From positions 4,999,747 through 5,063,746 of the forward strand of contig NC_079488.1 of NCBI RefSeq assembly GCF_020520425.1: DNA of 64,000 bases. The letters are read 5' to 3'. Shown one piece after another: positions 20,601 to 31,208 of this stretch. The notes below the pieces were generated by a model. It saw nothing but the letters and a program-made list of their open reading frames with translations, made no database searches and had not been told where the DNA came from. Numbering within the stretch: position 1 is the first letter of the stretch; every line of letters begins with the position of its first letter. Source of the stretch: Spinacia oleracea (lineage: Eukaryota > Streptophyta > Magnoliopsida > Caryophyllales > Amaranthaceae). A program made the position numbers and the translations under genes.

Positions 20601-23531
20601 AAAAGACAGACATTACGAACATAACTGACAGTAAACAGATTACCTTCAGTTGACTACTTTCAAAGGCAAGTCTCGTTTTCCTTACATTGCTCGGTGTTTT
20701 ATCCAACTGATCACTCTGCTGCTCCGCGTTTTTTCCTTCAATTCTTTCCTTCAACTGTTGATAAGCCGGCAACTTATCCAACGCCCCAGTTGATTTCGAG
20801 GTGGAAAATACCTGTTTTTGCAGTAAAGTGTAACTGAAACACATTTTTATGTGATCAAAGAATTATACAAAGAAAGAACTTTTAACTAAAAAACATGACA
20901 GGAATTACTTGTTTCTTCTGACCAGGTTGAGCTTTATTCAGAACTTCAACATCAGAATCAGCAGATATCGTGGATTCCACACTTCTTTCCTGAGTCTGAT
21001 ACCGTGATTTGAGTGAATCTTGTGAAGATGCAGATGATCTGATATCAATTTCAGTTCAGAATCGCATGTAAAGAGAAAAAAAAGGTCGCAATTTGAGACA
21101 AATTATTTGTATCGCAACTATTTTTTTCAATTACATAAAAAATACTTCTATAATATTAGATTGTCATTTCTATTTTTTAATTTTTGATTTACAAGATCAA
21201 AGCAAATACATTATATATTAACTATAACTATGATTAAAAAATTATTTCATTCTTTTTTATGGATTAACTTATTTAAATGTTTTCATAGTAAAAGTATGGC
21301 GTTGATAGTAAAAATAATTTGATGAGTTGCGTCCTCTGTGGCACCCTTGTGGTACCATTAAGCGAGTGACATGTAGGATTGCGACACATTTTACTAATCT
21401 CAAAAAAAATAAAAAAAATTCCTCATGCTTAATGATCAAACAATTCATGACAGTAAAAAGCTGAAGAACAATAGATGATGCGGACCTACCACCAGAAGAA
21501 CCTGCTAAATCTGAGCTACTACGACTCCTCTTCAGAAGATCCTCCTGCTTTTTCCGAGCTGCAGATTCTCTCTGCAAGTCAAAATTACTCCTACAAATTA
21601 TATTAAAGCATGAAAAGGCAGAAGAATGGCGATGAAACAACTCGTACAGACTCAGATAGATATATGTATAAAATTCAGTCATACTTTGACAGTTTTTCAA
21701 TTGTAAATGCTAATCCCTTCAAAAGTAAGGTGAGCAGAACTTAACTAACTTATTTGTCCTGTTTGCCTGTTTTGCACTTATTTATCTGAACTATATCTTA
21801 TCTGAACTTAACTGAACTTAATTTTCATGAAATAAGTGGAAATAAGGTGTTAATTCAGTCAACTCGTATAGAATCAGAGAGATATATGTATAAAAGAAGT
21901 CATACTTTGAGAGCTTCAATTGTAAATGCTAATCCCTTCAAAAGTATCAACAGTTTCTATAATTGCACAGGTTTTGTTGTAGGATTAAGGGTGCATTCTA
22001 TTCACATGTTTTTCACTTATTTTTTCTGAACTTATTTTTCCTCTAATTGAGTCAAAATTCTGACATATATTTACCATTCTATGAATCCCTTCAAAAGTAT
22101 CGACAATTTCTATAATTGTACAGGTTCTGTTGTAGGAATAATTCGATATTTACCAAAACAGATACCCTATTCAGCTGCTTTATATTTTTTGAACTCATCC
22201 TATCTGATTTTAACTGAACTTAGTTCTCCTGAACAATTCAGTCAAACTTCTGAAGGCAAAAGAATGGCGATGAAACAACTCCTACAATCTACAGACTCAG
22301 ATGCATAAATTTCAGTCATACTTTGACAGTGATTTATTCAATTGTAAATGCTAATCCCTTCAAAAGCATCAAAAGTTTTTACAAGGTGTGTCCTATTCAC
22401 CTGTTTTTCACTTATTTTTTCTGAACTTATCTTATCTTATCTGATTAACTGAATAAGTGGAAATAAGGTGAACAAAACAAAGCCTAATTCAGTCAAAAAA
22501 TTCTGACAGAGATATTTACCATTCTACGAATCCTATTCAATTCCTCTTCTGTCAGAATAAAATGCAGTCTCATACGAATATGCCCACCGTCTTTCAGAGG
22601 GAATGAATCATCCCAAGTACCCTTTTCGACAATGGATCTAGCTAGAACATCTGCAAATCAACTTTGTTTTTATCAGTAAAATCACTAATCCTACCAAATT
22701 AGTTAAAAAAAATGGACATATATATATAGTTTACAAACCTGTATGTGCTATTTCATTCCCTTCATAGTCATGTATTGACACATTCAGATTGTCTCGAAGT
22801 GATGCTAATGCACTAAAATATCCCAAAACACAAAAATTAATTTCCATAATCAGATTTTAATTATAAAATGTAGTTTAACACAATGTATCATGAAGTTTAA
22901 TTAAAATGATGAAGTTGAGTGACATTACAAAGAAGATGACTCCTTGTCCTGCATCTCATGTGCTTGTTTACCCATAGAAACTGCATTGTCCAAAAAGAGT
23001 ATAAAAAATTACACAAACTAGAGATCAAGAATGTTATAACATAAGCAAGAAAGACGATTAAGGACGTAAATATAAAGAACACAAATATTTAATGTGGTTC
23101 ACTAACAATGTGTTAACTACGTCAGTTGGTTACAGAATTCAACTGGTTATAACCTAAAAGAGTTTATACAGTACTCTCTAGACAGAAGCAGAAAAGCCTG
23201 GAAATGGAACCAAAACAGATAACTCTATTGCAGAATAACAGATCAACGTGTTGGGGCGTTGTAGTAAGGGGACTTGACCGATTCAACATATATTGTGACA
23301 AAAAAAGATATTCAAACAACATTAAATGGTTAGTTGTCATACCCTTAACACCCATTGATGAAGATTGTGGTGGAGATGGAAGTCCAACCAATTCTAGTAC
23401 TGGTAAAAAAAACACATAAAAAATAGTTAAATTAGTTATATAACTGACTTCTTGATACACAAACTAAAATCAGAATTAACAGAAACATGAAGTAGCTACC
23501 ACTTACCCGAAACATGGATAGTTCCCGGCAT
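17653..23531 (-). CDS. Gene B: C2-like, repeat-rich, tail-anchored protein (11 coding exons, 880 aa)
   Basis: Coding exons in order: 23531-23507, 23399-23343, 22980-22929, 22812-22739, 22650-22520, 21571-21486, 21038-20909, 20811-20644, 20195-18456, 17920-17807, 17718-17653. All introns are GT-AG and phases join without a stop (2643 nt). Residues 1-113 (MPGTIHVSVLELVGLPSP to FILTEEELNRIRRM) resemble a plant C2-like domain; RESAARKKQE continues as a charged helix. Residues 242-821 come from one exon holding nine degenerate repeats around VDTPFKVPFLKK. The last exon gives VVKIAIMAGFGLLVLLTRQGK, a C-terminal membrane anchor with a short basic end. A C2-like N-terminus with a tail anchor suggests a cytosol-facing membrane protein, possibly lipid- or Ca-linked; calcium-binding aspartates are not obvious. 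Function unknown. The start is the first ATG before the C2-like segment and fits family memory (MPGTI). Confidence 0.85.
18076..18236. mobile_element. Tourist-like MITE in intron 9 of gene B
   Basis: TAA flanks at 18073-18075 and 18237-18239. Inverted ends are GGCCTTGTTCTCTTCACC and, from the right, GGTTTTGTTCTCTTAACC. The inside is rich in 'tctggtctggtctg'. It is the best-preserved member of the family also seen at 22385-22484 and 36244-36430. A more decayed relative lies at about 20308-20450 in intron 8. Confidence 0.75.
18720..20160 (-). repeat. Degenerate coding repeat array in gene B, nine copies
   Basis: Nine copies of a module built on QL-x2-N-x2-VDTP-x-K-x-P-x2-KK, followed by a Ser/Glu-rich spacer (EEIGKESSKLLLASS type), are read in frame within one exon. 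Module length varies from about 35 to 60 residues because the spacers differ. Central copies (5 to 8) share VDTPFKVPFLKK or nearly so, while the outer copies are more diverged, as expected if the array grew from the middle. DNA identity is also visible (for example 'aagaacggtactttaaaa' at four places). Confidence 0.85.
20308..20450. mobile_element. Decayed Tourist-like MITE in intron 8 of gene B
   Basis: Begins GGCCTTGTTCTCTAATTTCT and contains the same 'ctggtctggtctatttttt' interior as the MITE at 18076. The right end is degenerate and no clear TAA duplication remains. Confidence 0.45.
21620..22375. repeat. Duplicated blocks inside intron 5 of gene B
   Basis: The phrase 'gtaaatgctaatcccttcaa' recurs near 21705, 21923 and 22345, with a shorter form near 22082. 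Blocks such as 'agaatggcgatgaaacaact' (near 21624 and 22260), 'tcatactttgacagt' and 'tataattg.acaggtt' also recur. Short MITE-like pieces with 'cttattt...ctgaactta' lie between them. The intron has grown by serial duplication of about 100-200 bp blocks. Confidence 0.7.
22385..22484. mobile_element. Short Tourist-like MITE in intron 5 of gene B
   Basis: Ends GGTGTGTCCTATTCACCTG and, from the right, GGCTTTGTTTTGTTCACC; TAA is kept on the right (22485-22487) and mutated to CAA on the left. It belongs to the family of 36244-36430. Confidence 0.55.
23032..23300 (-). mobile_element. Solo LTR in intron 2 of gene B
   Basis: It starts tgttataacataagc and ends near 'tattgtgaca', matching the solo LTR at 17267-17559 along its length with many differences. 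Flanks aagaa (23027-23031) and aaaaa (23301-23305) would be a decayed 5-bp duplication. Its sense strand is that of gene B. It fills most of the 362-bp intron, leaving only about 42 and 51 bp to the two exons, so splicing signals there are tightly constrained. Confidence 0.65.
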
Positions 23532-23849
23532 TGAAAACAAAAATGAAGATTAAATGCAGATTATCAGTAAGAAAATGAAGATAAAAAAAAAATTAGGGAA
23601 ATTTTGATAAGCTTATGATGATAGGATGGTATTGAGGATTGGATGTGGATGAACCTCAGAGATGAAGGCATCTATGACTTAGGAGTTAGGACCCACCAAA
23701 ATTGAAAGATTTTTCATTAGTGACCTCAAATTTTCACATGCCTAAATCATATATTTGTCTCTTTCATAGAAACTTTATTTTTGGTTTTTAGAAAAGTAAT
23801 GTAAAACCTAACGTCTTAAAATTATTGAGAAGTGTATATTTTAATTAAA

Positions 23850-24245
23850 TATGGAGGGAGTATATGGATTTAAATAACTTGGTTGTCATATCAGTAATGA
23901 TGGTTGTGGCACGGGGCTGACACGACACAAAAACACAGCCCGGCCTGGACACGAAGTTGTGGGCTGTGAAACCGGGCTTGGGCTGCATTTTTTTTTTAAA
24001 AGTACGACACGGTACGGCACAACACCACAAAACACGCTAAATTTAGTAAAATTAAGCTTAGGCACGATAGCCCGACCCGGTCTGTCACGAGGGTCTAGGC
24101 TGCATTTTGACGATTTTCGGCCCAGCCCATCACAAAGAGGGTTTGGGGGGGGGGGGGGGGGCAGGCCCGTTCAGGTCACGGCCCATGGGCTCAGCACAAA
24201 GCCCGATCCACATCCATCTTTACCTAGGAGTGGCGCGTGCCTTTG
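23850..24245. repeat. Degenerate GC-rich dispersed repeat with a G17 run
   Basis: Repeated phrases of the type 'gcccgacccgg', 'cacgacacaaa' and 'gggcttgggctgc' mark a common plant dispersed repeat. A related copy on the other strand lies at 33180-34450; both contain a 'gctaaatttagtaaaatta' type phrase. A run of 17 G occupies 24145-24161. No coding function is supported. Confidence 0.5.
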
Positions 24246-24753
24246 TTCCCGATTTCAATCATTTTCTAATGAACCTAAGACATTAAAATGCTGAAGAAAA
24301 CACATATGCAGTATAAGGAATCAACATAATACAATCTTCTTAGTCATTAAACAGATCAATGATCACAAATTCACAAGCCCTTTGAATATTGAAAATTCTT
24401 TCCTTGATCAGCTTCATAAACGTTCTGGTTCACAAATGAACAAATTTCTGGTATTAGAAAACTCTTTAACTCTGAAATGGAGTTAATTCCTTTATACTCC
24501 GTAAAAACGTAGGCATGAATATTTACCCCTAACACAGCCCTAAAACCACTAAATTGAGCACCCAAAAAAATGGCTCAAACCTCTGAGATATTTCCTGTTA
24601 GAGTTAGACAGACAAGTTGCAGGACCCGAACAACCAGGTTCAAAGAATAAAGGCAGCGACAGTTATAGAGGCTAAAATTTTAACGGGCTGGATCCGAACA
24701 ACCAGGCTCTTGGCCCGGCCTGGCCTTAACCCACCCCATTGAACAGGTCTGGG

Positions 24754-27700
24754 CTAAATATCAGGGATTGATTTCTCCCTGATAAACTGCTTGAGTATGG
24801 CCTTATCTTCATCAATTTGCTTCTTTTCATCTCTGTCTTTGGTTTTTACCTTTCTCTTCTCATCCAACATCCACCCGAAAAGCTGTCGTTGTTGATCCTC
24901 GGCAATTGGCTCACGCACCTTCACAAGCTCGGCAATTGGGGTAGCTGGTATCATTTCTGATTCCTCCATACAATTGACCATTGGTGCACTTGTACCAGTT
25001 GAAGTTTCAGGGTTGAATCCTGGCTCCTCCATGAAACTGATGACTGCTGGTAAAATCTCTGCAATTGGGGTTGGTGGTTCAGTTTTTGGCTCGGAACTGA
25101 CTTTTGATGTACTTGTACCAGCAACAAGTGGAGCTTCTTCATGTTTTTCGCTTTTCGAACTTCCCTCTTTCTTTTTATTCATTCCAAAAATATAAGCTGC
25201 ATTTGTTGAAAATTTTCCATCAAGTATCTATTAAAGTTTAAGCATTAAAAACATAACTAAATGAACTAACAAATAAAATTCTTTCCTAATTGCATCCAAT
25301 ACAACAAACACCTAGAAAGAAGGGCAAAGATAATTAACAAAGCGGCAAAAACAATTTCAAATCAGAAATTTTAAGCACATATTGGAATGGTCTTATCTTC
25401 GAGGATAAAATATTGTAATAAGAGTATAAATTACTCCAATCTTCTAGACAATGACAAAAACAATAGTGTCCTGTTAATTGTAATTCACACATATCTTATA
25501 ATAGCGAATAAACATAAACCTAATGCATCATTTCTGAAGACGAGAGATCTACAAAAGACAAGCTTTACTGGAGACAATCAAAAGATGGTGTATATACTGT
25601 TAAGGCGGGGTATTGGCTGGCAAAACTGGGACTGCTGGAGTCAGTGAGTGAAGCTATGTCTGATGAGGAGATTTGGAGAGGTATTTGGAGTATAGATGGA
25701 CCACCAAAATTGAGACATTTCTTGTGGAGAGCTTGCAAAAGGAAGTCTGGCAGTTAGAGAAAGACTAGTATATCGTCACATTGCACCAAATGCCATATGG
25801 CCAATATGTGGGTCGGACAATGAGATGATAATTCATGCTTTGTTCGAGTGTACTGCAGCAAGAACGATATGGGAACACAGTGTGCTAAAGACCGAGTTGA
25901 TCGATGCTCCTACGTCTTCTTTAGATGCGAGATGGATATGGCTTAAGAGAAAGATGAGGCCAGATGACTTGCGCACGATGGCTGCTCTAATGTGGGCTGC
26001 CTGGACGTGTAGAAATAAGATATTTTTCGAGCACGAGAAGCCTGATGCTGTAACAATAGCTACTGGTTATGTGAGAATGGTAGAGGAATATCGGAGCTAC
26101 ACGAAGAAGGTTTTTATGCCTTCAAACTCAACCAATATGGTTGTGCAGTCTCCATCCTCATGGTCTTGTCCTATGCCTGGGTAATAAAGATAAATACTGA
26201 CGCACACTAAGTTGATGGTGTTATGGCAGCTCTTGGGGTAGTGGTCAGAGATAGTGAGGGGAAGCTATTAGTGGCTGCAACAAAAAAGATACAAGCTACT
26301 TCTCCAGATATAGCAGAGGCAAAGGCGGTAAAGGTATGGTCTACACATTGCTAGGAGATTTGCATATGGTCATATAGTGGTTGGAAGTGATGCTCTCAAT
26401 GTAATACATGCAGCAAAGAGTACGGTCATTGGGTTTTCTCCTATCTACTTGATCTATGACGACATTAGGAATGATAGCCTTAATTTTGATTATTGTGTTT
26501 TTTCTCATGTTAAACGGGCATGTAATACTGTAGCCCACATGGTGGCAAGGTGGGATACAAGTAGTAACTCTGAGTTATTTTGTATTGGTTCGTTCCCACA
26601 AAGCATCACTGCTTTGGCGGAAATTGATTTACTATACTAAATGCCCGTGCTATCTTTCTCTCAAAAAAAGATTGGAGGCCACTATGAGAGCACCATTACC
26701 AGAATCTTAAGTCAATTAGTGTGAAATTCTGAATGCCATGTTCCGAATACTTGAGTATATTAAACCAGGCATGAGTTCTTTGGTCTATATCAAAGAGTCT
26801 GACCAACACAGATCAATTTGAACTACTTGGTTTATCAATATTGGTCTTCAAAACACAAAGGAACTGGGTGAAGCAAATTAGAAAGATCATAACTAGACAG
26901 GTAAGACATTCTTCTAAACATTCATGCTAAGCAGATGCTGTTCAAAGTTCAAACAATGGGCGACACGCTAACACATAACCACTCATAAAGTTGTGTGAAG
27001 CAGAAGAAATCTTTTTTATGACACAAAGAAATAGCAGGATCATCTTACTACCACACATTCAACACAACTACATAAGTGTTCACCTTCAAGAATTCACAAA
27101 AATAGTAAGGCATACAAAGTTTTGAAGTGGCTAGAACGAGATGAATCTCAGTCAGAATGCAATCTGAATAATGGTTAGAACAGTCCATGACATACATGGC
27201 ATGCAAATACAACAGCATCAAAAACTCAACCAAACAATGCCTGATGTAGACTCTTGAGATCAGATTATGAATTCCAACCCTGCTGGTGCTAAGAGGTAAC
27301 AGCAGAAGGATAATGATTATCATGTACAAGAGACAGAGACAAAGGACAGAAAGAAAGAAAACAACTGACAAATAACTAGTACAGCTAAGTTCGAGATCCA
27401 TACAAATCTACGCACAGGAAAACTATGTTTGCTCTTTGAAGTCTTACAAATTATACCAGAATAAAACTCAAAAGAAGTTGAGGTAACTAGGCAAGCTACT
27501 GATAAACAACAAAGTTTGAGTGATCATGTTGTTACCTTCCCCTACCCCCTACCCCGTACCCCAACCTCTTTATCAAACTGTACTGCCGAAGCTAAAAATG
27601 CAAGATTCCTGAACTTCAACAATGTTGGTCATCAATCAGATAATCGCTTCTAGTTAGTCAACATATGAAGTATTAGGTAATACCTCAGCTAAGGCCTAAG

Positions 27701-28734
27701 GGTGACAATTGATGAATACATTCTCCAAAACCCACAAGTAATCATCTATCTAGTGTTAGATTCCCTATCATTGCCTAGTCAGTAGTCACCCATAAAAGAT
27801 GATTGCTCAGATAGGACTTGGATATGGCGTGATTTGTCAACATTGAGATATCTGTATTCTGTAAATAATCTAGCCTCCACCATAAAATTAAGAAGTCCAT
27901 AATTCTATATGCTCATCATTTGCAAAATCCTGATAACACTATACTACACTAGTACAATTCCCTCAAATCAAAGAATATCAAGATTTCTGAATTTAAACTA
28001 TTCTGATAGACAATACGAGTTTGTTCAAATGTAATCTTGAAAAAAGAATGGGATTAATGAAGCGAGGAAATCGAATAATCATCTTAACAAGAACTACACT
28101 ACACTAGTACAACACCCTCAACTCAAATAATATCAAGATTTCTGAATGTAAACTATTCTGCTAGACAATACAAGCCCTTTTGCTCGACTGTAATCTTGAG
28201 AAATGAATGGGATTAACGAAGAGAGGGAAACCGAATAATCATTTTACCAAGAATTCAAGTATTCAACCCACACCCTAATTTCTCTACCCCCCTTCTTCTG
28301 CAGTTCATCTGTTCATCCACTATGGCAAACAAAACCCTTCTAATACATACCCGGTATGACGGTATCCCTAAACCCCCAAGAAAATCTAAAAACAATGTGT
28401 ATTACACATCAAGACCCTAGAAACCAGAAATAATTGTCCGAACAATCACAAACGAGATCCTTCTTTCGATTGCGTTACCCCAATTCGAAGTATAACTCAA
28501 ACACAATAAAAAGTGTGATCAAAATTGCAACAACCGAAAGAAACAAGGAGAAATCCAGCGATAAATTGCAAAATTAGAAGTAATTACTCAACAATTAAGG
28601 AACAATTAAGGAACAGAAAAGCTGTAATTAATAGCAAATGTAGAGCAATTAGGGGAGGAGTAACCTGCAACACCGAAGTTTGAAACCATAAGAACTCTCC
28701 AGGCAAATTTGTGGCGTTGAAGTCGAGAAGCCAT
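24754..28734 (-). CDS. Gene A: small conserved plant membrane protein, two exons, 170 aa
   Basis: Exon 1 (28734-28665) reads MASRLQRHKFAWRVLMVSN and ends after FGVA plus one base at a GT donor. Exon 2 (25196-24754) follows a CAG acceptor; joining completes an Ala codon and continues YIFGMNKKKEGSSK to a TAG at 24754-24756. The join creates one hydrophobic segment (about residues 11-29) with basic residues on both sides, so a single membrane span is likely. The middle is acidic and Pro/Ser/Thr-rich with three PIAE motifs. The C-terminus (EDQQRQLFGWMLDEKRKV to AILKQFIREKSIP) is charged, helical-looking and typical of a conserved plant family of unknown function that I recall only in outline. The 3468-bp intron carries a LINE fragment and a tandem duplication. 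Confidence 0.8.
25545..26660 (+). pseudogene. 5'-truncated LINE (L1-type) fragment in the gene A intron
   Basis: The plus strand encodes the 3' end of a plant non-LTR retrotransposon. It starts in the segment after reverse transcriptase (LYWRQSKDGVYTVKAGYWL), continues through the zf-RVT motif (PPKLRHFLWRAC, then CGSDNEMIIHALFEC) and ends in a plant-type RNase H region (ALGVVVRDSEGKLL, FSHVKRACNTVAHMVAR) that stops at 26638-26640. Frameshifts occur near 25736 and 26185, and an in-frame stop near 26208. A short A run (26665-26671) may be the tail. It is antisense to gene A and cannot be functional. Confidence 0.85.
27943..28260. repeat. Tandem duplication in the gene A intron, 155-bp period
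   Basis: The phrase 'actacactagtac' occurs at 27943 and 28098, and the following 150 bp (including 'atatcaagatttctgaat' and 'gaatgggattaa') are repeated with about 85-90% identity by eye. No coding or splice function is apparent. Confidence 0.85.
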
Positions 28735-29226
28735 GGATGGGACGAAATGACGCTTTATTTTCTGTATTCGAGTTTTTCGGCGCTTTTTTTTGGTGTTTGG
28801 GAGTGACGAACACTATTTAGATTTTCCAGAGATGTAGTAGAAGAAGAAAACTTGTTGATAAAAAGACAACTCACTTTTGAAGAAATTATCCTTAATTTAG
28901 CTCCCTCCTCCTTGTCCTAAATGTTTAAAAAGAATGTTCATTACTTATTGGATCAAAATAGAAAAATCAGATCGTATCAGATCATATTAGAAAAAGGAAA
29001 AACCACTCACAAAAAATAATTAAATTAGATCAGATTAGATCTGGCCAGAAAATAGATAAATCAGACTATACTAGATGAGGAAAATAAGGTCATTAATCTA
29101 TCTTCTAGCTCTACAAGCACACAATGCATGCATGATTATTTTAAAGCTAACTTATATGAAATATATTGTATATTCGTAGTTGGTCGTTTAGCTGTTTTCT
29201 TGTTTTCAAATTGATAATATAATTTA
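28735..29226. other. Upstream region of gene A; old MITE remnant
   Basis: The gene A promoter (minus strand) should lie here, but no clear TATA box could be fixed. Between about 28960 and 29090, phrases like 'cagatcgtatcagatcatat' and 'gatcagattagatctggcc' resemble an inverted, decayed copy of the MITE at 18076-18236. Confidence 0.4.
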
Positions 29227-29690
29227 TTAATTATAATAAACAAAATTTTAAAGAGTAAAACGGGAAATCATATTTTTAACATCGGCTCGAGAGTTGATTT
29301 TTATATTGGAGAGCTTTTCAAAAAACTTTAAAAAAAAACAAAAAATATTTTTTGCCACCAAAGTAGATATATAAGGATTAAAAAACACTAAAGAGAAAAT
29401 AGTATTTATTCAATACCAAAGTAGAAATCTCTAAGGCTGTAAAATCATCAAAGTGATTAATTATAATAAACAAAATTTTAAAGAGTTAAACGGGAAATAC
29501 ATTTTTAACATCGGCTCGAGAGTTGACTTTTATATTGGAGAGCTTTTCATAAGATCAAAAACAAAAAATATGTTTTTGCCACCAAAGGAGATATATAAGG
29601 ACTTAAAAACAGTAAAGAGAAAATAGTATTTATTCAATACGAAAGTATAAATCTTTAAGGCTTTAAAAACGTCAAAGTGAATTAGGCTAT
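29227..29690. repeat. Tandem duplication, 230-bp period, two copies
   Basis: Two adjacent units, 29227-29456 and 29457-29690, share 'attataataaacaaaatttt', 'acatcggctcgagagttga', 'tatattggagagctttt' and 'gccaccaaag', with scattered substitutions and small indels. AT-rich and non-coding. Confidence 0.9.
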
Positions 29691-30203
29691 TTATGACCCA
29701 TGACACAATCCGCCAAGCCTGGAAATAGTTCTTGATGTGTTGTGGGCCGAGTTTTTCCAACAACAACCCATGTTAACCCATTCCACCCGACCGATACAAT
29801 CCCCCACGGTTCACCCGACCCACCCAACCCAAACCACGAAACAAAATCCACCAGACACATAAACCCAACCCACTCAAAAAGTTTCAACTTTCAAGGTAAC
29901 TAGCTCGGCCCGTTAACACCCAACTACCCAAGCCATTTATGATAGTAACTTGTGTTGAAAGAAATGAGCATCTCAAATTGTAACGTTTCTTCTTGGGCAA
30001 ATCAAATAGGTTTGCACATGGCTCACTCAACTCATTACTTTGACAATGAAACTCACAAAAACAGAAAGAAAACACAAAGAAAAAGAATCACTTTCTACAT
30101 GCCCATAAATTATTCCTTTCCTATTTTTCTGTCCAATATGCAACATGTTATAAGTAGCCCCAAAATGTTACAACTTCCCAACTCAAACAACCATTATTAG
30201 CAA
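29691..30203. other. Upstream region of gene C
   Basis: The left part has short runs such as 'ccacccgacccacccaaccc', a piece of the GC-rich dispersed repeat. The 150 bp before the gene C start codon are AT-rich. No TATA box or other site could be called with confidence. Confidence 0.4.
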
Positions 30204-31208
30204 ATGTCTTTAAGTCCTCCTCGAACTCGATCAAACCCGACCCGTATTTACGATTCTTATTGGTGCTACCAATGCCGACGGATTGTCCGACTCTCCTCGG
30301 ACAACCCGTCGGAAATCGTATGTCCTCGATGTTTCGGTCAGTTTTTGAGTGAGATGGAAATCCCAAGACCAAGATTGATTTTGGATTTTACGTACGACGA
30401 CCCGTCCCCTCAAGCCCGTCTTCTCGAAGCCTTGGCCCTCATGCTTGACCCGCCTATGAGGGTACGTAACCATGAACCCGACACCCCTTGGACGGTCTCA
30501 CGACAACGGTCTAGTAATAGGGATGTTGTGCTCGAAGGGCCTACTACAGAACGACCGAGATGGGTTCGGGTCCCACAGGTTTCGAACAGGACGAGGGATG
30601 ACTGGGATGTTGAACCCGGGTTACGTCCCCGACCTAGGTGGATCGTCGTAAGGCCCACGGGCTTCCAGCCACAAGGGGGGGCCGCAGTAAGCCAAGTCGG
30701 TAGGCCCCCCCAAATGGAGTCCGATCCAAGGAACTATTTCCTTGGACCGGGCTTACAACAACTTATCAACGACCTTACAGAGAACGACCGCCAGGGCCCG
30801 CCACCGGCACCGGACACCGCCATCGAAGCCGTCCCACTCGTGAAGCTCACGGCGGAGCACGTGGCCGAGGGGGGCTCGGAGTGTCCCGTTTGTAAGGAGG
30901 AGTTTGAAGTAGGAAGTGAAGTAAGAGAACTACCATGCAAACATGTGTATCATTCTGATTGCATTGTACCTTGGTTAAGGTTGCACAACTCGTGCCCGGT
31001 TTGTCGAACCGAGCTACCGGTTAGCTCGGTTCGACAATGTGAAGGTGTAGGAGGAGTTATCGAATCGGAAGGGTCGAGTATTGAAGATGGTAGGCCTCGA
31101 AGGTGCTTTAATTGGAACCGGTTGAGCTCAATTTGGCCATTTCGTTCGAGGTATTCAAGGATTAGTCCCCATGATGTTCGTAATACTAGGATGTCAACAG
31201 GAGGTTAG
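30204..31208 (+). CDS. Gene C: RING-H2 E3 ubiquitin-protein ligase, zinc-ribbon type, 334 aa
   Basis: Intronless frame, ATG at 30204, TAG at 31206-31208. The N-terminus has a zinc ribbon (YWCYQC at 19-24 and CPRC at 40-43). The C-terminal half carries a complete RING-H2: C227, C230, C245, H247, H250, C253, C264, C267, with the usual Trp (W257) for E2 contact. A Pro/Arg-rich linker separates the domains, and a basic Ser-rich tail follows the RING. This layout matches plant RHC1A/RHC2A-like ligases, soluble proteins that transfer ubiquitin from an E2 to a substrate; DUF1117 of the RDUF group was not recognised after the RING. All metal ligands are present, so it should be active. The substrate is unknown. 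The GC-rich codon use of the middle part contrasts with the AT-rich flanks. Confidence 0.93.
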   Translation: MSLSPPRTRSNPTRIYDSYWCYQCRRIVRLSSDNPSEIVCPRCFGQFLSEMEIPRPRLILDFTYDDPSPQARLLEALALMLDPPMRVRNHEPDTPWTVSRQRSSNRDVVLEGPTTERPRWVRVPQVSNRTRDDWDVEPGLRPRPRWIVVRPTGFQPQGGAAVSQVGRPPQMESDPRNYFLGPGLQQLINDLTENDRQGPPPAPDTAIEAVPLVKLTAEHVAEGGSECPVCKEEFEVGSEVRELPCKHVYHSDCIVPWLRLHNSCPVCRTELPVSSVRQCEGVGGVIESEGSSIEDGRPRRCFNWNRLSSIWPFRSRYSRISPHDVRNTRMSTGG

